Shown: positions 9,149 to 18,578, counted from the stretch's first letter. The stretch: 64,000 bases of DNA from Lactonifactor sp050944855 (GCA_050944855.1 JBMNRU010000006.1:79964-143963), one strand, 5' to 3'. Translations and numbers: made by a program. The notes: a model not told the origin generated them from the sequence alone.

Positions 9149-9676
9149 ATGGACGAGAAGAAATTATGGGAGAAATGTGTAGAGTTTCATGGCCATGAAT
9201 GCGGCGGTCTGCTGATTGGATTTCAGGCAGCATTGTATGCCCGGCAGCTGTTGGAGATTGATTTTTCTCAGGATGAGGATTTGGTATGTATTACAGAAAA
9301 TGATGCCTGCGGTGTAGATGCCATTCAGGTGCTGCTGGGATGCAGTGTGGGAAAAGGGAATTTGTTGTTTAAGCTGAGGGGGAAACAGGCGTTTAATATT
9401 TTTGATCGGAAGAACAAAAAGGCAGTCCGTCTGGTTTTAAAAGAGGTGGATGATCTTTCCCGGGAAGAGAAGATGCGCTTTCTTAAAGAGAGCAGACCAG
9501 AAGAATTATTTATGGTAAAAGAGCCCAGCTGTCAGATACCGGAAAAAGCAAAAATATTCGGAAATATTTACTGTGAGTCCTGTGGAGAAAAAACAGCGGA
9601 AAATATGATCCGTATACAGGGCGGTAAAAAGGTGTGCTTAGATTGTTTTCAGGGATACAGCCGGTTTTTAGAATAA
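9149..9676 (+). CDS. FmdE-family protein with C-terminal zinc ribbon
   Basis: Protein of 175 aa. The N-terminal part carries the FmdE signature (CVEFHGHECGGLLIG, then ENDACGVDAIQVLLGCS) named after formylmethanofuran dehydrogenase subunit E. The C-terminal part has a CESCGEK...CLDC zinc ribbon. FmdE homologues in bacteria often accompany molybdenum or tungsten enzymes, but no such gene is nearby, so the role is open. ATG 9149 follows AGGAG by 7 nt; upstream in-frame codons lie inside ogt. Confidence 0.82.
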   Translation: MDEKKLWEKCVEFHGHECGGLLIGFQAALYARQLLEIDFSQDEDLVCITENDACGVDAIQVLLGCSVGKGNLLFKLRGKQAFNIFDRKNKKAVRLVLKEVDDLSREEKMRFLKESRPEELFMVKEPSCQIPEKAKIFGNIYCESCGEKTAENMIRIQGGKKVCLDCFQGYSRFLE

Positions 9677-9720
9677 CCATGTGCAGCAGATAACAAAGAA
9701 ATAGAAAAAGGAGAAAGCTT

Positions 9721-10068
9721 ATGAATCGATTGTTTATAGAATATCCGAAATGTTCGACTTGTCAGAAAGCAAAGAAACATCTGGAGACGGAAAAAGTTAC
9801 ATTTACAGACCGTCATATCGTAGAGAATCGGCCTACAGAAGAGGAATTAACGGAGTGGATCAAAAGAAGTGGTTATCCGGTGAAGAAGTTTTTCAATACC
9901 AGCGGTATGAAATATAGAGAACTGGGGCTGAAGGATAAACTGCCCACTATGACAGAAGAAGAACAGATCCGGCTGCTGGCATCGGATGGAATGTTGGTAA
10001 AGCGTCCGCTTTTGATTGAAGATGATCGGATTCTGGTGGGATTTCGGGTAAAGGAGTGGACATTTTAG
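9721..10068 (+). CDS. ArsC/Spx-family protein
   Basis: Thioredoxin-fold protein of 115 aa with a CSTCQKAKK motif near residue 11, the N-terminal CxxC of the ArsC/Spx family, and the RPLLIEDDRILVGF stretch typical of YffB/Spx-like arsenate reductase homologues. No ars genes are nearby, so arsenate reduction is uncertain. Its last four bases overlap the convergent DUF1294 gene. Confidence 0.82.
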   Translation: MNRLFIEYPKCSTCQKAKKHLETEKVTFTDRHIVENRPTEEELTEWIKRSGYPVKKFFNTSGMKYRELGLKDKLPTMTEEEQIRLLASDGMLVKRPLLIEDDRILVGFRVKEWTF

Positions 10069-10328
10069 CCGTGAAAGATCCGGTAAAAAAGGATGATCTG
10101 TACCAATAAAATGGTGGGAACACCCAGTCGGAATTTTGCTTTTCTTGTTTTATGGCGGAAAGTATACATGCCTGCCAGTGCACCGACAGAGCCTCCGGCA
10201 ATGGCAAAAAGGAGCAGAGTGGCTTCCGGGATACGCCAGAGATCGCGGCGGGCTTTGTATTTGTCCAGACCATACAGGAAGAATGTAAATAGATTGATGA
10301 GCAGCAGATAAAGCAGTATGTATTTCAT
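10065..10328 (-). CDS. DUF1294 family small membrane protein
   Basis: Small membrane protein of 87 aa with an N-terminal hydrophobic helix, the conserved FFLYGLDKYKARRDLWRIPE segment, and two more hydrophobic stretches containing GGSVGALAGM and a RHKTRKAKFR basic loop. These match DUF1294. It lies convergent with the ArsC/Spx gene and divergent from the PfkB gene. Function unknown. Confidence 0.82.
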   Translation of the reverse strand: MKYILLYLLLINLFTFFLYGLDKYKARRDLWRIPEATLLLFAIAGGSVGALAGMYTFRHKTRKAKFRLGVPTILLVQIILFYRIFHG

Positions 10329-10395
10329 GATAACCTCCGCAGGATTTTCTGGCTGTAATCATACAGCAATCTGCGGAGAAAGTAAAGGATAGAAA

Positions 10396-11400
10396 ATGAG
10401 TGATATTATCGTAGTTGGTGCGGCAATCCTGGATGTGCTGGTACAGCCGGCAGGTCCCGATGTGTTTGTCAAAGGATCTTATCCGGCAGAGCGGATTATG
10501 ATGTCTACAGGCGGCGATGCCATGAATCAGGCCGCAGTACTGGCAAGGTTGGGATGTCATCCGGCGTTGGTTGGGATCATCGGTGCAGATGAAGCAGGCG
10601 GAAGTATTCTGGAGCATTGCCGGAAACTGGGCATCGATGCCAGGGGACTGCATCAGAAAGCAGGTCTGGATACAGGAATCAATGTAGTATTAATAGATGA
10701 GCAGGGAGAGCGGCATTTTCTCACCAATCCTCATGGGAGTCTGCGCAGGCTGACACTGGAAGATATACAGATGGAGATCGTACCCGATACGAAAATATTA
10801 AGTTTTGCCAGTATTTTTGTGTTTCCTTTGCTAAAAGATGCACAGATGGCAGCCTTGTTTCAAAAAGGAAAGGAGCAGGGTCTGGTGATATGTGCGGATA
10901 TGACAAAATGCAAGAATCAGGAAACGACGGAAGATATTGCCCAATCTCTGAGATGGATTGATTATCTGTTTGCCAATTACGAAGAGGGCAGTATGGTGAC
11001 CGGCAAGACGGATCTCAGAGAAATAGGGGAAGATTTTCTGGCACATGGCGTAAAGAATGTGGTACTTAAGCTGGGCGGGGAAGGCTGTTTTATCAAAAAT
11101 CAGAAAGCAGAATATCAGATCCCGGCATATGCCGATGCGCACTGTGTAGATACTACCGGAGCGGGAGACAGTTTTGCCGCCGGATTTTTATTTGCCCTGT
11201 CCGAAGGATATACGTTAGAAGAATGTGGCAGATGGGGCAATGCCTGCGGATCTCTTGCAATAGAACAGGTGGGAGCGACTGTGGGAATTACAGATCGGGG
11301 GCAGGTACGCAGCCGTTATGAAAAATTGTTACGAAAATGTAAGTATACTTTTGAACAGAATTGTGGTATAACCATAGACAGATGGAATAAGGAGGCATAA
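10396..11400 (+). CDS. PfkB-family carbohydrate/nucleoside kinase
   Basis: Kinase of 334 aa of the ribokinase/PfkB superfamily. The N-terminal GGDAMNQAAVLARLG motif and the C-terminal DTTGAGDSFAAGF motif are both present, with the catalytic Asp near residue 258. Substrate unknown: ribokinase, fructokinase and nucleoside kinase all share these motifs. It begins in the region divergent from DUF1294 and ends 4 nt before aroC, suggesting co-transcription. Confidence 0.88.
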   Translation: MSDIIVVGAAILDVLVQPAGPDVFVKGSYPAERIMMSTGGDAMNQAAVLARLGCHPALVGIIGADEAGGSILEHCRKLGIDARGLHQKAGLDTGINVVLIDEQGERHFLTNPHGSLRRLTLEDIQMEIVPDTKILSFASIFVFPLLKDAQMAALFQKGKEQGLVICADMTKCKNQETTEDIAQSLRWIDYLFANYEEGSMVTGKTDLREIGEDFLAHGVKNVVLKLGGEGCFIKNQKAEYQIPAYADAHCVDTTGAGDSFAAGFLFALSEGYTLEECGRWGNACGSLAIEQVGATVGITDRGQVRSRYEKLLRKCKYTFEQNCGITIDRWNKEA

Positions 11401-11404
11401 GCAG

Positions 11405-12517
11405 ATGTACGGTTCCACGTATGGAAATATTTTCAAGATAAGTACCTGGGGTGAGTCTCATGGAAAGGGCATTGGTGTGGTGATCGATGGCTGTCCGGCG
11501 GGCTTGGAACTGTGTGAAGAAGATATCCAGAAGTACTTGGATCGTAGAAAACCGGGTCAGTCTAAGTTCACAACTCAGAGAAAAGAGGCAGATCAGGTAG
11601 AAATCCTATCAGGTGTCTTTGAGGGAAGAACAACGGGAACGCCTATTTCCATGGTTGTGTATAATACGGACCAGAAGTCCAGAGACTATAGTGAGATTGC
11701 CGGTTATTACCGTCCGGGACATGCGGACTGGACCTATGACAGCAAGTATGGTTTTCGGGATTACCGGGGCGGCGGACGATCTTCCGGCAGGGAAACCATA
11801 GGCAGAGTGGCGGCAGGTGCCGTGGCGGCTAAAATTCTGGAAGCATTGGGCGTGGAAATTCTTACCTATACCTTATCCATTGGTTCGGTAATGATTGACA
11901 GAGCTGCCTTTGATGCAGAAGAAATCTATCGAAATTCTCTGTATATGCCGGATGCAAAAGCAGCACAGCAGGCCTCCGATTATCTGGCCGGATGCATGGA
12001 AGAAAAAAATTCCTCCGGCGGAATGATTGAATGTGTGGTAAAGCACATGCCTCCTAACGTAGGGGAACCGGCCTTTGAAAAGCTGCATGCCAATCTTGGC
12101 AAAGCCATTTTATCCATTGGCGCTGTGAAAGGGTTTGAGATCGGAGATGGCATGGCAGCAGCACAGGCTACCGGTCTGACCAATAATGATGCGTACCGCT
12201 ATGATGAAGTGGGCAGAGTCTGTAAAGTAACCAATCATTCCGGAGGTGTTTTAGGAGGCATCAGCGATGGCAGCGATATTATCCTGAGAGCGGCCATTAA
12301 GCCGACTCCATCCATTGCGGCAGCGCAGCAGACGGTGAATAAAAAAGGTGAAAATATTGAGGTTGAGATTAAGGGACGCCATGATCCGGTTATTGTACCA
12401 AGAGCCGTGGTAGTTGTGGAGGCTATGGTAGCAATCACATTGCTGGACGGGCTGCTGGGCAGCATGACCAGCCGTTTAGATAGGATTTTGAGGTTCTTTA
12501 GAAATTCTTTCGATTAA
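11405..12517 (+). CDS. aroC: Chorismate synthase
   Basis: Enzyme of 370 aa that converts 5-enolpyruvylshikimate-3-phosphate to chorismate using reduced FMN. The signatures STWGESHGKGIG, RPGHADWTYDSKYG and RGGGRSSGRET are all present, together with the SGG.LGGISDG segment (here HSGGVLGGISDGSDI). Length is within the family range. It follows the PfkB gene by 4 nt and ends at a terminator. No other aromatic pathway gene lies nearby. Confidence 0.96.
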   Translation: MYGSTYGNIFKISTWGESHGKGIGVVIDGCPAGLELCEEDIQKYLDRRKPGQSKFTTQRKEADQVEILSGVFEGRTTGTPISMVVYNTDQKSRDYSEIAGYYRPGHADWTYDSKYGFRDYRGGGRSSGRETIGRVAAGAVAAKILEALGVEILTYTLSIGSVMIDRAAFDAEEIYRNSLYMPDAKAAQQASDYLAGCMEEKNSSGGMIECVVKHMPPNVGEPAFEKLHANLGKAILSIGAVKGFEIGDGMAAAQATGLTNNDAYRYDEVGRVCKVTNHSGGVLGGISDGSDIILRAAIKPTPSIAAAQQTVNKKGENIEVEIKGRHDPVIVPRAVVVVEAMVAITLLDGLLGSMTSRLDRILRFFRNSFD

Positions 12518-12522
12518 TGTGT

Positions 12523-12555
12523 GGGGAGTCTTTAGACTTCCCATTTATATTTTAT
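12523..12555 (+). terminator. Terminator after aroC
   Basis: GGGGAGTC (12523-12530) and GACTTCCC (12535-12542) form an 8-bp stem (one G-T pair) with a TTTA loop, followed by a T-rich tract. Confidence 0.75.
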
Positions 12556-12580
12556 TTTGTAGTAAGGAAGGGGAAGCCAC

Positions 12581-13279
12581 ATGGAAACAAATAATATACT
12601 AGTTGTAGAAGATGACAAGGACATTCGTGCGGGTGTGGAAATTTATTTAAAAAGTCAGGGATACACTGTGTTCCAGGCAGCCGATGGCGTGGAAGGACTG
12701 AAAATTATTGAACAGGAAGAGATCCATCTGGCCATTGTGGATGTTATGATGCCCAGAATGGATGGGATTACTATGACATTAAAGCTGCGGGAACATTACG
12801 ACTTTCCGGTCATTATGCTGTCTGCAAAATCAGAAGAGGTGGATAAGATTACCGGACTCAACATTGGTGCTGATGATTATGTGACAAAGCCTTTTACTCC
12901 TATGGAACTTCTGGCCAGAGTGAATTCTCAGCTGCGCCGTTATCGGCGTTTTATGGAGAAACTGGAAAATAAGGAAAGCGTACATGTAATCGGAGGACTG
13001 GAGTTGAACGAAGATACAGTTGAAGTATCCGTTGATGGCACTCCTGTCAGACTTACCCCTATTGAATATAAAATCCTGTTACTATTGATCAAGAGTCCGG
13101 GACGGGTGTTTTCAGCAGAGGAAATCTATGAACGGGTATGGAACGAACGGGCCATTAACACAGATACCATTATGGTGCATGTGAGAAATATCCGCGAAAA
13201 GATTGAGATTAACCCGAAGGAACCAAAATATTTAAAGGTGGTGTGGGGAGTTGGATACAAAATTGAAAAACAGGCATAG
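12581..13279 (+). CDS. OmpR/PhoB-type response regulator
   Basis: Response regulator of 232 aa. The receiver domain has the acidic pair DD near residues 11-12, phospho-acceptor Asp near residue 54 (VDVMMPRMDG), and conserved K in VTKPF. A winged-helix DNA-binding domain of the Trans_reg_C type fills residues 130-230 (LTPIEYKILLLLIKSPGRVFS). It overlaps the start of the downstream sensor kinase gene, as usual for cognate pairs. The regulated genes cannot be named from the sequence. Confidence 0.93.
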   Translation: METNNILVVEDDKDIRAGVEIYLKSQGYTVFQAADGVEGLKIIEQEEIHLAIVDVMMPRMDGITMTLKLREHYDFPVIMLSAKSEEVDKITGLNIGADDYVTKPFTPMELLARVNSQLRRYRRFMEKLENKESVHVIGGLELNEDTVEVSVDGTPVRLTPIEYKILLLLIKSPGRVFSAEEIYERVWNERAINTDTIMVHVRNIREKIEINPKEPKYLKVVWGVGYKIEKQA

Positions 13280-15503
13280 TATTGCCGTCATACTTATGAT
13301 TCTTGTCGTACTTCTGCCTTCCATTGGGATGATCTGGATGTATCCCTTTTTTGAAGGGCAGGTAATCGAAAGTAATAACGACAGAGAAATGGATGAGGAG
13401 TTCCTCTATGGAATTACTAGAGGAAACTTTGTGTTGTATGTAGAAGGAGTACAGCAGGAGGCGGAGGGCGTTTCGTCTCTTTTGGATATCTTCTATCCCA
13501 ATGCAAAAGATACGGAGTCTGTTACAGACGATGATTCGGATCTGTATGCCATTGCCAACACGATGCGAAATGATCTGTACAGCACATTTGATGTCTGGTC
13601 CAGTAATTTTTCCTATATTCGTGATTTTGTGGATTATCAAATGGTGGATGCAGAGGGAAAAACCCGGATCAGCAGCGTTCCCGGTATCAATATGAAAGCC
13701 AGTATAGATGCTGACGATTATTATGTCTTTTCGGTTAAGATTTCTTACGATGCCGGTGGAAATGCTACCGTTACCGCCGGAAAGGGGAATCATTCCGCAG
13801 CGGCTGTGACCGCAATTTCTAAGATCGTGCGGGATTTGCCTCTGCTGACCTATCCGGAGGCCGCGGAAGATTACGGAGACGTGGAATACAGCACGGATTA
13901 TATGGAAAACTGGGAATTTCAGAATCCTCAGAATTGTACCTTTTATTACGGTATGACACAGGAACAGTATGCTTCTTATTTTGAGAATGATTCTTACTGG
14001 TCTTTTAATTCGTATTGGCGGTATTCTTCTCTGGTACCCATTTCCTTTATTTTTATGGGAATTGTAGCAGTGCTTGCCTTGCTCCTGCCTTGCATTCCGG
14101 GTATGTCGCTGGGAGAAAAGAGAATCTTCCAGGTATCGGCAGAACCGGTATTGTTTATTTTAGCAGTAGCCCTTGGCGCTTATGCCGGAGACGGAATGGT
14201 GCTGCTGACGCGTATGGGCAACGAGCAGCGGGTATTTCATGCACTGCGGCGACTGAATTTTCCATCTTTTCTGGCAGAAGGATGCAGCTTTTTGTGGCAT
14301 TTGTTCTGGTGGGCGCTGCTTTTTGGTATTGTTTACTGGAGTATCACTTGTCTGCGGGCAGTATTTACCCTGGGAATCCGTCGGTATTGGAAAGAAAGAA
14401 CCTGGATATATAAGATTTATGCGTGGGTGAAACGCCAGTTGATAAAACTATATCAGTCGTTTTCGAATTTTGATTTCCGGGATAACGGAAATAAGATGCT
14501 GCTGAAAATTGTAGGCGTAAATTTTCTTGCCCTGATCCTTGTCTGTGTCATGTGGGTGTTCGGGATCACCGTTTTAATCATATATTCTGTCGTTTTATTC
14601 TTTATTTTGCGCAATTACATGACAGATCTGCAGAAGAAATATAATCGTTTGCTGGAAGGTACCAGCGCCATTGCGGAAGGCAATCTGGATGTGAATATAG
14701 AGGAGGATCTGGGTATTTTTAATCCGCTGAAGGGAGAACTGCAGAAAGTACAGAAAGGTTTTAAAAAGGCCGTAGAAGAAGAGGTAAAAAGCCAGAAAAT
14801 GAAGACAGATCTTATCAGTAATGTGTCTCATGATCTGAAAACGCCACTCACTGCAATTATCACTTATGTAAATTTGTTGAAGAATGAAAATATTACGGAT
14901 GAGCAGAGACGCAGTTACGTGGATATTCTGGATCAGAAGTCTCTGCGGTTGAAGGTGCTCATTGAGGATTTGTTTGAAGTGAGCAAAGCGACCAGCAATA
15001 ATGTAACACTGCATTTTGCAGAAGTGGATGTGGTGGAATTATTAAAACAGGTAAGCTATGAGCTGTCAGATAAAATGGAAGAAAGCAGTCTGGATTTTAG
15101 ATGGAGACTGCCGGATGAGAAAATCATGGTATCTTTGGACAGCCAGAAGACCTATCGGGTGTTTGAAAATCTTCTGACAAATATTATAAAATACTCCATG
15201 CCTCACACTCGTGCCTATATCCAGATCGAAACGCAGGGAGAACAAGTAGTGATTACCATGAAAAATATATCGGCAGGAGAACTGGAATTTGATCCTGAAG
15301 ATATTACAGAGCGTTTTGTGCGAGGAGATGCTTCCAGAAATACAGAGGGAAGCGGCCTGGGCCTTGCCATTGCCAAAAGCTTTACGGAGCTGCAGCATGG
15401 ACAGATGAAGATAGAGGTGGATGCCGATTTGTTTACGGTTAAGATCAGCTGGCCATATACAGAAAAAAAGTCTCTGGTACAGCAATTTGTAAATATGATA
15501 TAG
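13263..15503 (+). CDS. Sensor histidine kinase, multi-pass membrane
   Basis: Large sensor kinase of about 746 aa. It has an N-terminal membrane helix, an extracytoplasmic region of roughly 220 aa, several further membrane helices (about 260-460), a HAMP-like linker, a HisKA domain with SNVSHDLKTPLTAI (His near 523), and an HATPase_c domain with a GSGLGLAIAKS G-box. The start is uncertain. TTG 13263 lies 12 nt after GGGGAG, whereas TTG 13251 abuts it directly; no ATG is well placed. It overlaps the response regulator gene and is probably its partner. The signal is unknown. Confidence 0.88.
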   Translation: MKNRHSIAVILMILVVLLPSIGMIWMYPFFEGQVIESNNDREMDEEFLYGITRGNFVLYVEGVQQEAEGVSSLLDIFYPNAKDTESVTDDDSDLYAIANTMRNDLYSTFDVWSSNFSYIRDFVDYQMVDAEGKTRISSVPGINMKASIDADDYYVFSVKISYDAGGNATVTAGKGNHSAAAVTAISKIVRDLPLLTYPEAAEDYGDVEYSTDYMENWEFQNPQNCTFYYGMTQEQYASYFENDSYWSFNSYWRYSSLVPISFIFMGIVAVLALLLPCIPGMSLGEKRIFQVSAEPVLFILAVALGAYAGDGMVLLTRMGNEQRVFHALRRLNFPSFLAEGCSFLWHLFWWALLFGIVYWSITCLRAVFTLGIRRYWKERTWIYKIYAWVKRQLIKLYQSFSNFDFRDNGNKMLLKIVGVNFLALILVCVMWVFGITVLIIYSVVLFFILRNYMTDLQKKYNRLLEGTSAIAEGNLDVNIEEDLGIFNPLKGELQKVQKGFKKAVEEEVKSQKMKTDLISNVSHDLKTPLTAIITYVNLLKNENITDEQRRSYVDILDQKSLRLKVLIEDLFEVSKATSNNVTLHFAEVDVVELLKQVSYELSDKMEESSLDFRWRLPDEKIMVSLDSQKTYRVFENLLTNIIKYSMPHTRAYIQIETQGEQVVITMKNISAGELEFDPEDITERFVRGDASRNTEGSGLGLAIAKSFTELQHGQMKIEVDADLFTVKISWPYTEKKSLVQQFVNMI

Positions 15504-15526
15504 GATTGAGCAATTAGGAAGAAAAT

Positions 15527-15570
15527 GTCCCTGAAAAAAGCATTTTGGCTTTTTTCGGGGATGTTTTGTT
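15527..15570 (+). terminator. Strong terminator after the two-component system
   Basis: TCCCTGAAAAAAGC (15528-15541) pairs with GCTTTTTTCGGGGA (15548-15561); a T-rich stretch follows. It separates the two-component genes from the hydrogenase region. Confidence 0.75.
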
Positions 15571-15644
15571 GTATGGTGTTATCGATTGCAGTAAAATGGG
15601 AATGAGAGTAAAATAAAAGAAAACCCAAAAAGGAGATGCCGCCC

Positions 15645-17348
15645 ATGCCTATTCGTTTTAAACCGGTGAATTGCAAGAATTGTTACAAATGCGTACGTAA
15701 CTGCCCTGTGAAAGCGATTAAGATTAAGAATCATCAGGCGCAGATTATGGTAGATGCCTGTATTTTGTGTGAGAACTGCACCATTGTCTGCCCGCAGAAT
15801 GCGAAGGAAGAGAGAAATGAGATTCCCCGTATCCGTGAGTTGATGCAGGAAGGGAAAAAAGTGATTGCCAGCGTGAATTCTGCATATATTGCACAATACC
15901 CGGTGGAAAATTTTGAACAGATGCGGTCTGCCCTGAAGCGTCTGGGGTTCACCGATGCAAGGGAATCTGCAGAAGGAGCTTATCTGGTAAAAAAGGAATA
16001 CGAGAAGATTCTCGGAGAAGGGGATGTGGAATTTGCTATATCCTCCCGTTGTCCTACGATCGTACAGCTGGTTGAAAAGAAGTATCCGCAGCTGATGAAG
16101 TATCTGATGCCGGTTCTGTCCTATTACAATGCCCATGCAAAGTACATAAAGAGCCAGGAGCCGGAGGCGGTTGTGGTGTGCATCAGTCCCTGTATTTCCA
16201 CCTGGTCGGAGCTGCAGGAGCCGACCAATGCCATTGATTATGTGATCAGTTTTGAAGAGCTGGAACAGTGGATGGAGCAAGAGCAGATTGCTTTTACAGA
16301 GGAGCAGGACGATTCTCACTATTTATCCCGGATCGCAGTACTTTCTAACGGATTTCTGGATAGCATGGAGAAGAACCGGAAGTATGACTATATCGGTGTG
16401 GATGGAATTGAGAATTGCAAAAATGTTCTGGAAGAGATCGCGGCCGGCGGTATGGAACATTATTATGTGGAATTAAGTGCCTGCCACGGAGGCTGCATCG
16501 GCGGTCCTTCTTTCAGAAAAAAGAAGCAGAGAAACCGTTTGGAGGGAACATTGGCGATTCGAAATTCTGCCATAGACAGGGGTGTTGCCCCGGAATGTGC
16601 TCCGGATTATGATATTAACTGCGACTTGGATCTGAGCCGACAGTTTATGAGGAGCGGAGTTCATGAGGAAATGCCTACAGAAGAGCAAATCCTGGAAATT
16701 CTTCAGAAAATGGGAAAGACGGCTCTGGAAGATGAATTAAACTGCAGTGCCTGTGGATACAACACCTGTCGTGATAAAGCCATTGCTATTTTTCAGAACA
16801 AAGCAGAAATTTCCATGTGTATTCCTTATATGCGGGAAAAGGAAGAACAGTATGCCAATAAGATCGTGAGTGCTATGCCGGGGCTTCTGGTGACAGTAAA
16901 TGATGAGCTGCAGGTAATTCAGATGAATCGGGCGGCGATGGATCTGTTTGACATTAAGAGAAAGAAAAATATTATCGGACAGCCGGTTTCCATGATTATG
17001 GACGATTATGAGATCGTCAATATGCTGGCTTTTGATAAAAGCTTTGCTCAGGACAAACTGTATCTGGAAGAAGAAAATGTATATCTGGAGCGGGTCTTTA
17101 CCCGGGACCGTCAAAATGGACTGATCATCTGCGCGATGAAAAATGTGACAAAAGAGACTCTGTATCATCAGGAAGTTCATAAAATGAAGGTAGCAGCCGC
17201 AGAGATGGCAGATGAACTGGCGGTAGAACAAATGAAACTGGTACAGCAGATCGCCGGTTTGTTGGGGGAAACAGCGGCAGATACTAAAGTAGCTGTAGAA
17301 AAGCTGAAAGAAACGATTATGCTGGATCCACAGACGCGAAAAAAATAG
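15645..17348 (+). CDS. Sensory [FeFe]-hydrogenase-like protein with PAS domain
   Basis: Protein of 567 aa. It has two N-terminal 4Fe-4S motifs (cysteines near 10-20 and 39-49), a hydrogenase large-subunit-like region (about 60-320), a further cysteine cluster CSACGYNTC (367-375, plus C392), and a PAS-like domain (about 405-500). The H-cluster motifs are altered: motif 1 reads SRCP (C136, the proton-transfer cysteine replaced by Arg), motif 2 reads SPCIST (C183, the usual Lys absent), and motif 3 reads CHGGC (C280, C284). This fits the sensory hydrogenase groups rather than a catalytic enzyme. ATG 15645 lies 9 nt after AAAGGAG; ATG 15636 abuts it. A SpoIIE-type phosphatase follows 12 nt later. 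Confidence 0.85.
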   Translation: MPIRFKPVNCKNCYKCVRNCPVKAIKIKNHQAQIMVDACILCENCTIVCPQNAKEERNEIPRIRELMQEGKKVIASVNSAYIAQYPVENFEQMRSALKRLGFTDARESAEGAYLVKKEYEKILGEGDVEFAISSRCPTIVQLVEKKYPQLMKYLMPVLSYYNAHAKYIKSQEPEAVVVCISPCISTWSELQEPTNAIDYVISFEELEQWMEQEQIAFTEEQDDSHYLSRIAVLSNGFLDSMEKNRKYDYIGVDGIENCKNVLEEIAAGGMEHYYVELSACHGGCIGGPSFRKKKQRNRLEGTLAIRNSAIDRGVAPECAPDYDINCDLDLSRQFMRSGVHEEMPTEEQILEILQKMGKTALEDELNCSACGYNTCRDKAIAIFQNKAEISMCIPYMREKEEQYANKIVSAMPGLLVTVNDELQVIQMNRAAMDLFDIKRKKNIIGQPVSMIMDDYEIVNMLAFDKSFAQDKLYLEEENVYLERVFTRDRQNGLIICAMKNVTKETLYHQEVHKMKVAAAEMADELAVEQMKLVQQIAGLLGETAADTKVAVEKLKETIMLDPQTRKK

Positions 17349-17360
17349 GAGGGCAGAAAA

Positions 17361-18533
17361 ATGAAAGCAGAATTCTATGATTGTTTTGTGGATTTCGGTC
17401 ATATCAGCCTGAATAAGAAAAAGGAAACTCTCTGCGGAGACCATTATATCCTTCAGGAAAATAAAGATGAGGCGGTGCTGGTGCTCTCTGATGGCCTGGG
17501 AAGCGGTGTGAAGGCGCATATCCTGGCTACTCTTACTTCTCAGATGCTGAGTACGATGCTGATTAAACATATGCCGCTACAGACAGCTGTAGAAGCGGTG
17601 GCCTGTACGCTGCCTGTGTGCAGTGTGCGGAAAATGGCATATTCCACTTTTACCGTGCTGCGTATGGATGAACAATATGCCTATCTGGCACAGTATGATA
17701 ATCCTCAGGCGATCTGGCTGAGAGACGGAAAAAGTGTGGAGTATGGGGATGAGAGACATATCATAGATGGGAAAGATATACGGGAAAGTGTGCTGTCTTT
17801 AAAAGAAGGCGATATGCTGATCCTTATGTCCGATGGAGTTACGAACGCCGGTATGGGCAAAACCACAGACGGAGGATGGGGAAGAGAAGAAGCCGTGAAG
17901 TTCTGTGAGAAGAAATATCGCAGAGGGATGAGTGCCCAGAGCATGGCGATTGCCCTGGCAGATGCCTGTGTAGACCTGAATCTGAATGAAACGGATGACG
18001 ACATCACGGTATTGGTATTAAAGCTTTGTCCCCATAAAGCAGTGAATCTGATGATCGGTCTTCCGGCAGATACGGAGAACGACAATCTGTTGTTAAAAGT
18101 ATTTTTTAAGAAAGAGGGGAAACATGTGGTCTGTGGTGGAACCACAGGACATTTTGTGTCCAGCTATCTGAATAAACCATTGATCACGTTGTCCGAGACC
18201 GCATGCAATGATGTGCCGGCAATGTCCAGGCTGGAAGGCGTTGATCTGGTGACAGAAGGCTATCTCACCTTGCTGAAGCTGAAAGAATATCTGGATGAAT
18301 ATCAGAAAGATGCCATGATGCTGAAGCGGCTCCGGAAAGAAAAAGACGGGGCGGCCCAGCTTGCCAGGATGCTTCTGGAAGATGCGACGGATATCAATAT
18401 TTTTCTGGGACACGCCCAGAATCCGGCTCATGATATTTTGCGCATGGAGGCACAGGCTAAACAAAAACTGGTGGGAGAGATCAAAGAGACGCTGGAAGCG
18501 ATCGGACGAAAAACAAGCATGAGTTTTTGGTGA
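17361..18533 (+). CDS. SpoIIE/PP2C-type serine phosphatase
   Basis: Protein of 390 aa whose first 215 residues match the SpoIIE-type PP2C phosphatase fold. Metal-binding motifs are visible as LSDGLGSG near residue 40, MSDGVTNAG near residue 160, and DDDITVLVL near residue 215. The C-terminal 170 residues are not recognised; they hold a glycine-rich FKKEGKHVVCGGTTGHF stretch and helical segments. AGGAGGG precedes ATG 17361. It is tightly linked to the hydrogenase-like PAS protein, so it may be the output of that sensor. That link is inferred from adjacency. Confidence 0.85.
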   Translation: MKAEFYDCFVDFGHISLNKKKETLCGDHYILQENKDEAVLVLSDGLGSGVKAHILATLTSQMLSTMLIKHMPLQTAVEAVACTLPVCSVRKMAYSTFTVLRMDEQYAYLAQYDNPQAIWLRDGKSVEYGDERHIIDGKDIRESVLSLKEGDMLILMSDGVTNAGMGKTTDGGWGREEAVKFCEKKYRRGMSAQSMAIALADACVDLNLNETDDDITVLVLKLCPHKAVNLMIGLPADTENDNLLLKVFFKKEGKHVVCGGTTGHFVSSYLNKPLITLSETACNDVPAMSRLEGVDLVTEGYLTLLKLKEYLDEYQKDAMMLKRLRKEKDGAAQLARMLLEDATDINIFLGHAQNPAHDILRMEAQAKQKLVGEIKETLEAIGRKTSMSFW

Positions 18534-18553
18534 AAAATAATGAAAAACAAGTT

Positions 18554-18578
18554 ATTTTCTCAATTTTATTGTGAAAAT
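18554..18578 (+). promoter_or_regulatory. Inverted repeat over the -35 of the hydrogenase promoter
   Basis: ATTTTCTCAAT (18554-18564) and ATTGTGAAAAT (18568-18578) form an 11-bp dyad with one mismatch and a TTT centre, overlapping the -35 element. It is a candidate operator; the regulator is unknown. Confidence 0.4.

Noticed and set aside
13209..13793. 194-codon minus-strand frame over the kinase start
   Set aside because: It covers the overlap of the response regulator and kinase, both of which have strong domains.
15579..16319. Long open frame on the minus strand opposite the sensory hydrogenase gene
   Set aside because: It has no ribosome binding site or family resemblance and mirrors the codon use of the plus-strand gene, whose motifs are unmistakable.
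16737..17570. 277-codon minus-strand frame across two plus-strand genes
   Set aside because: It crosses the boundary between the PAS protein and the phosphatase and shows no domain; an artefact of coding bias.
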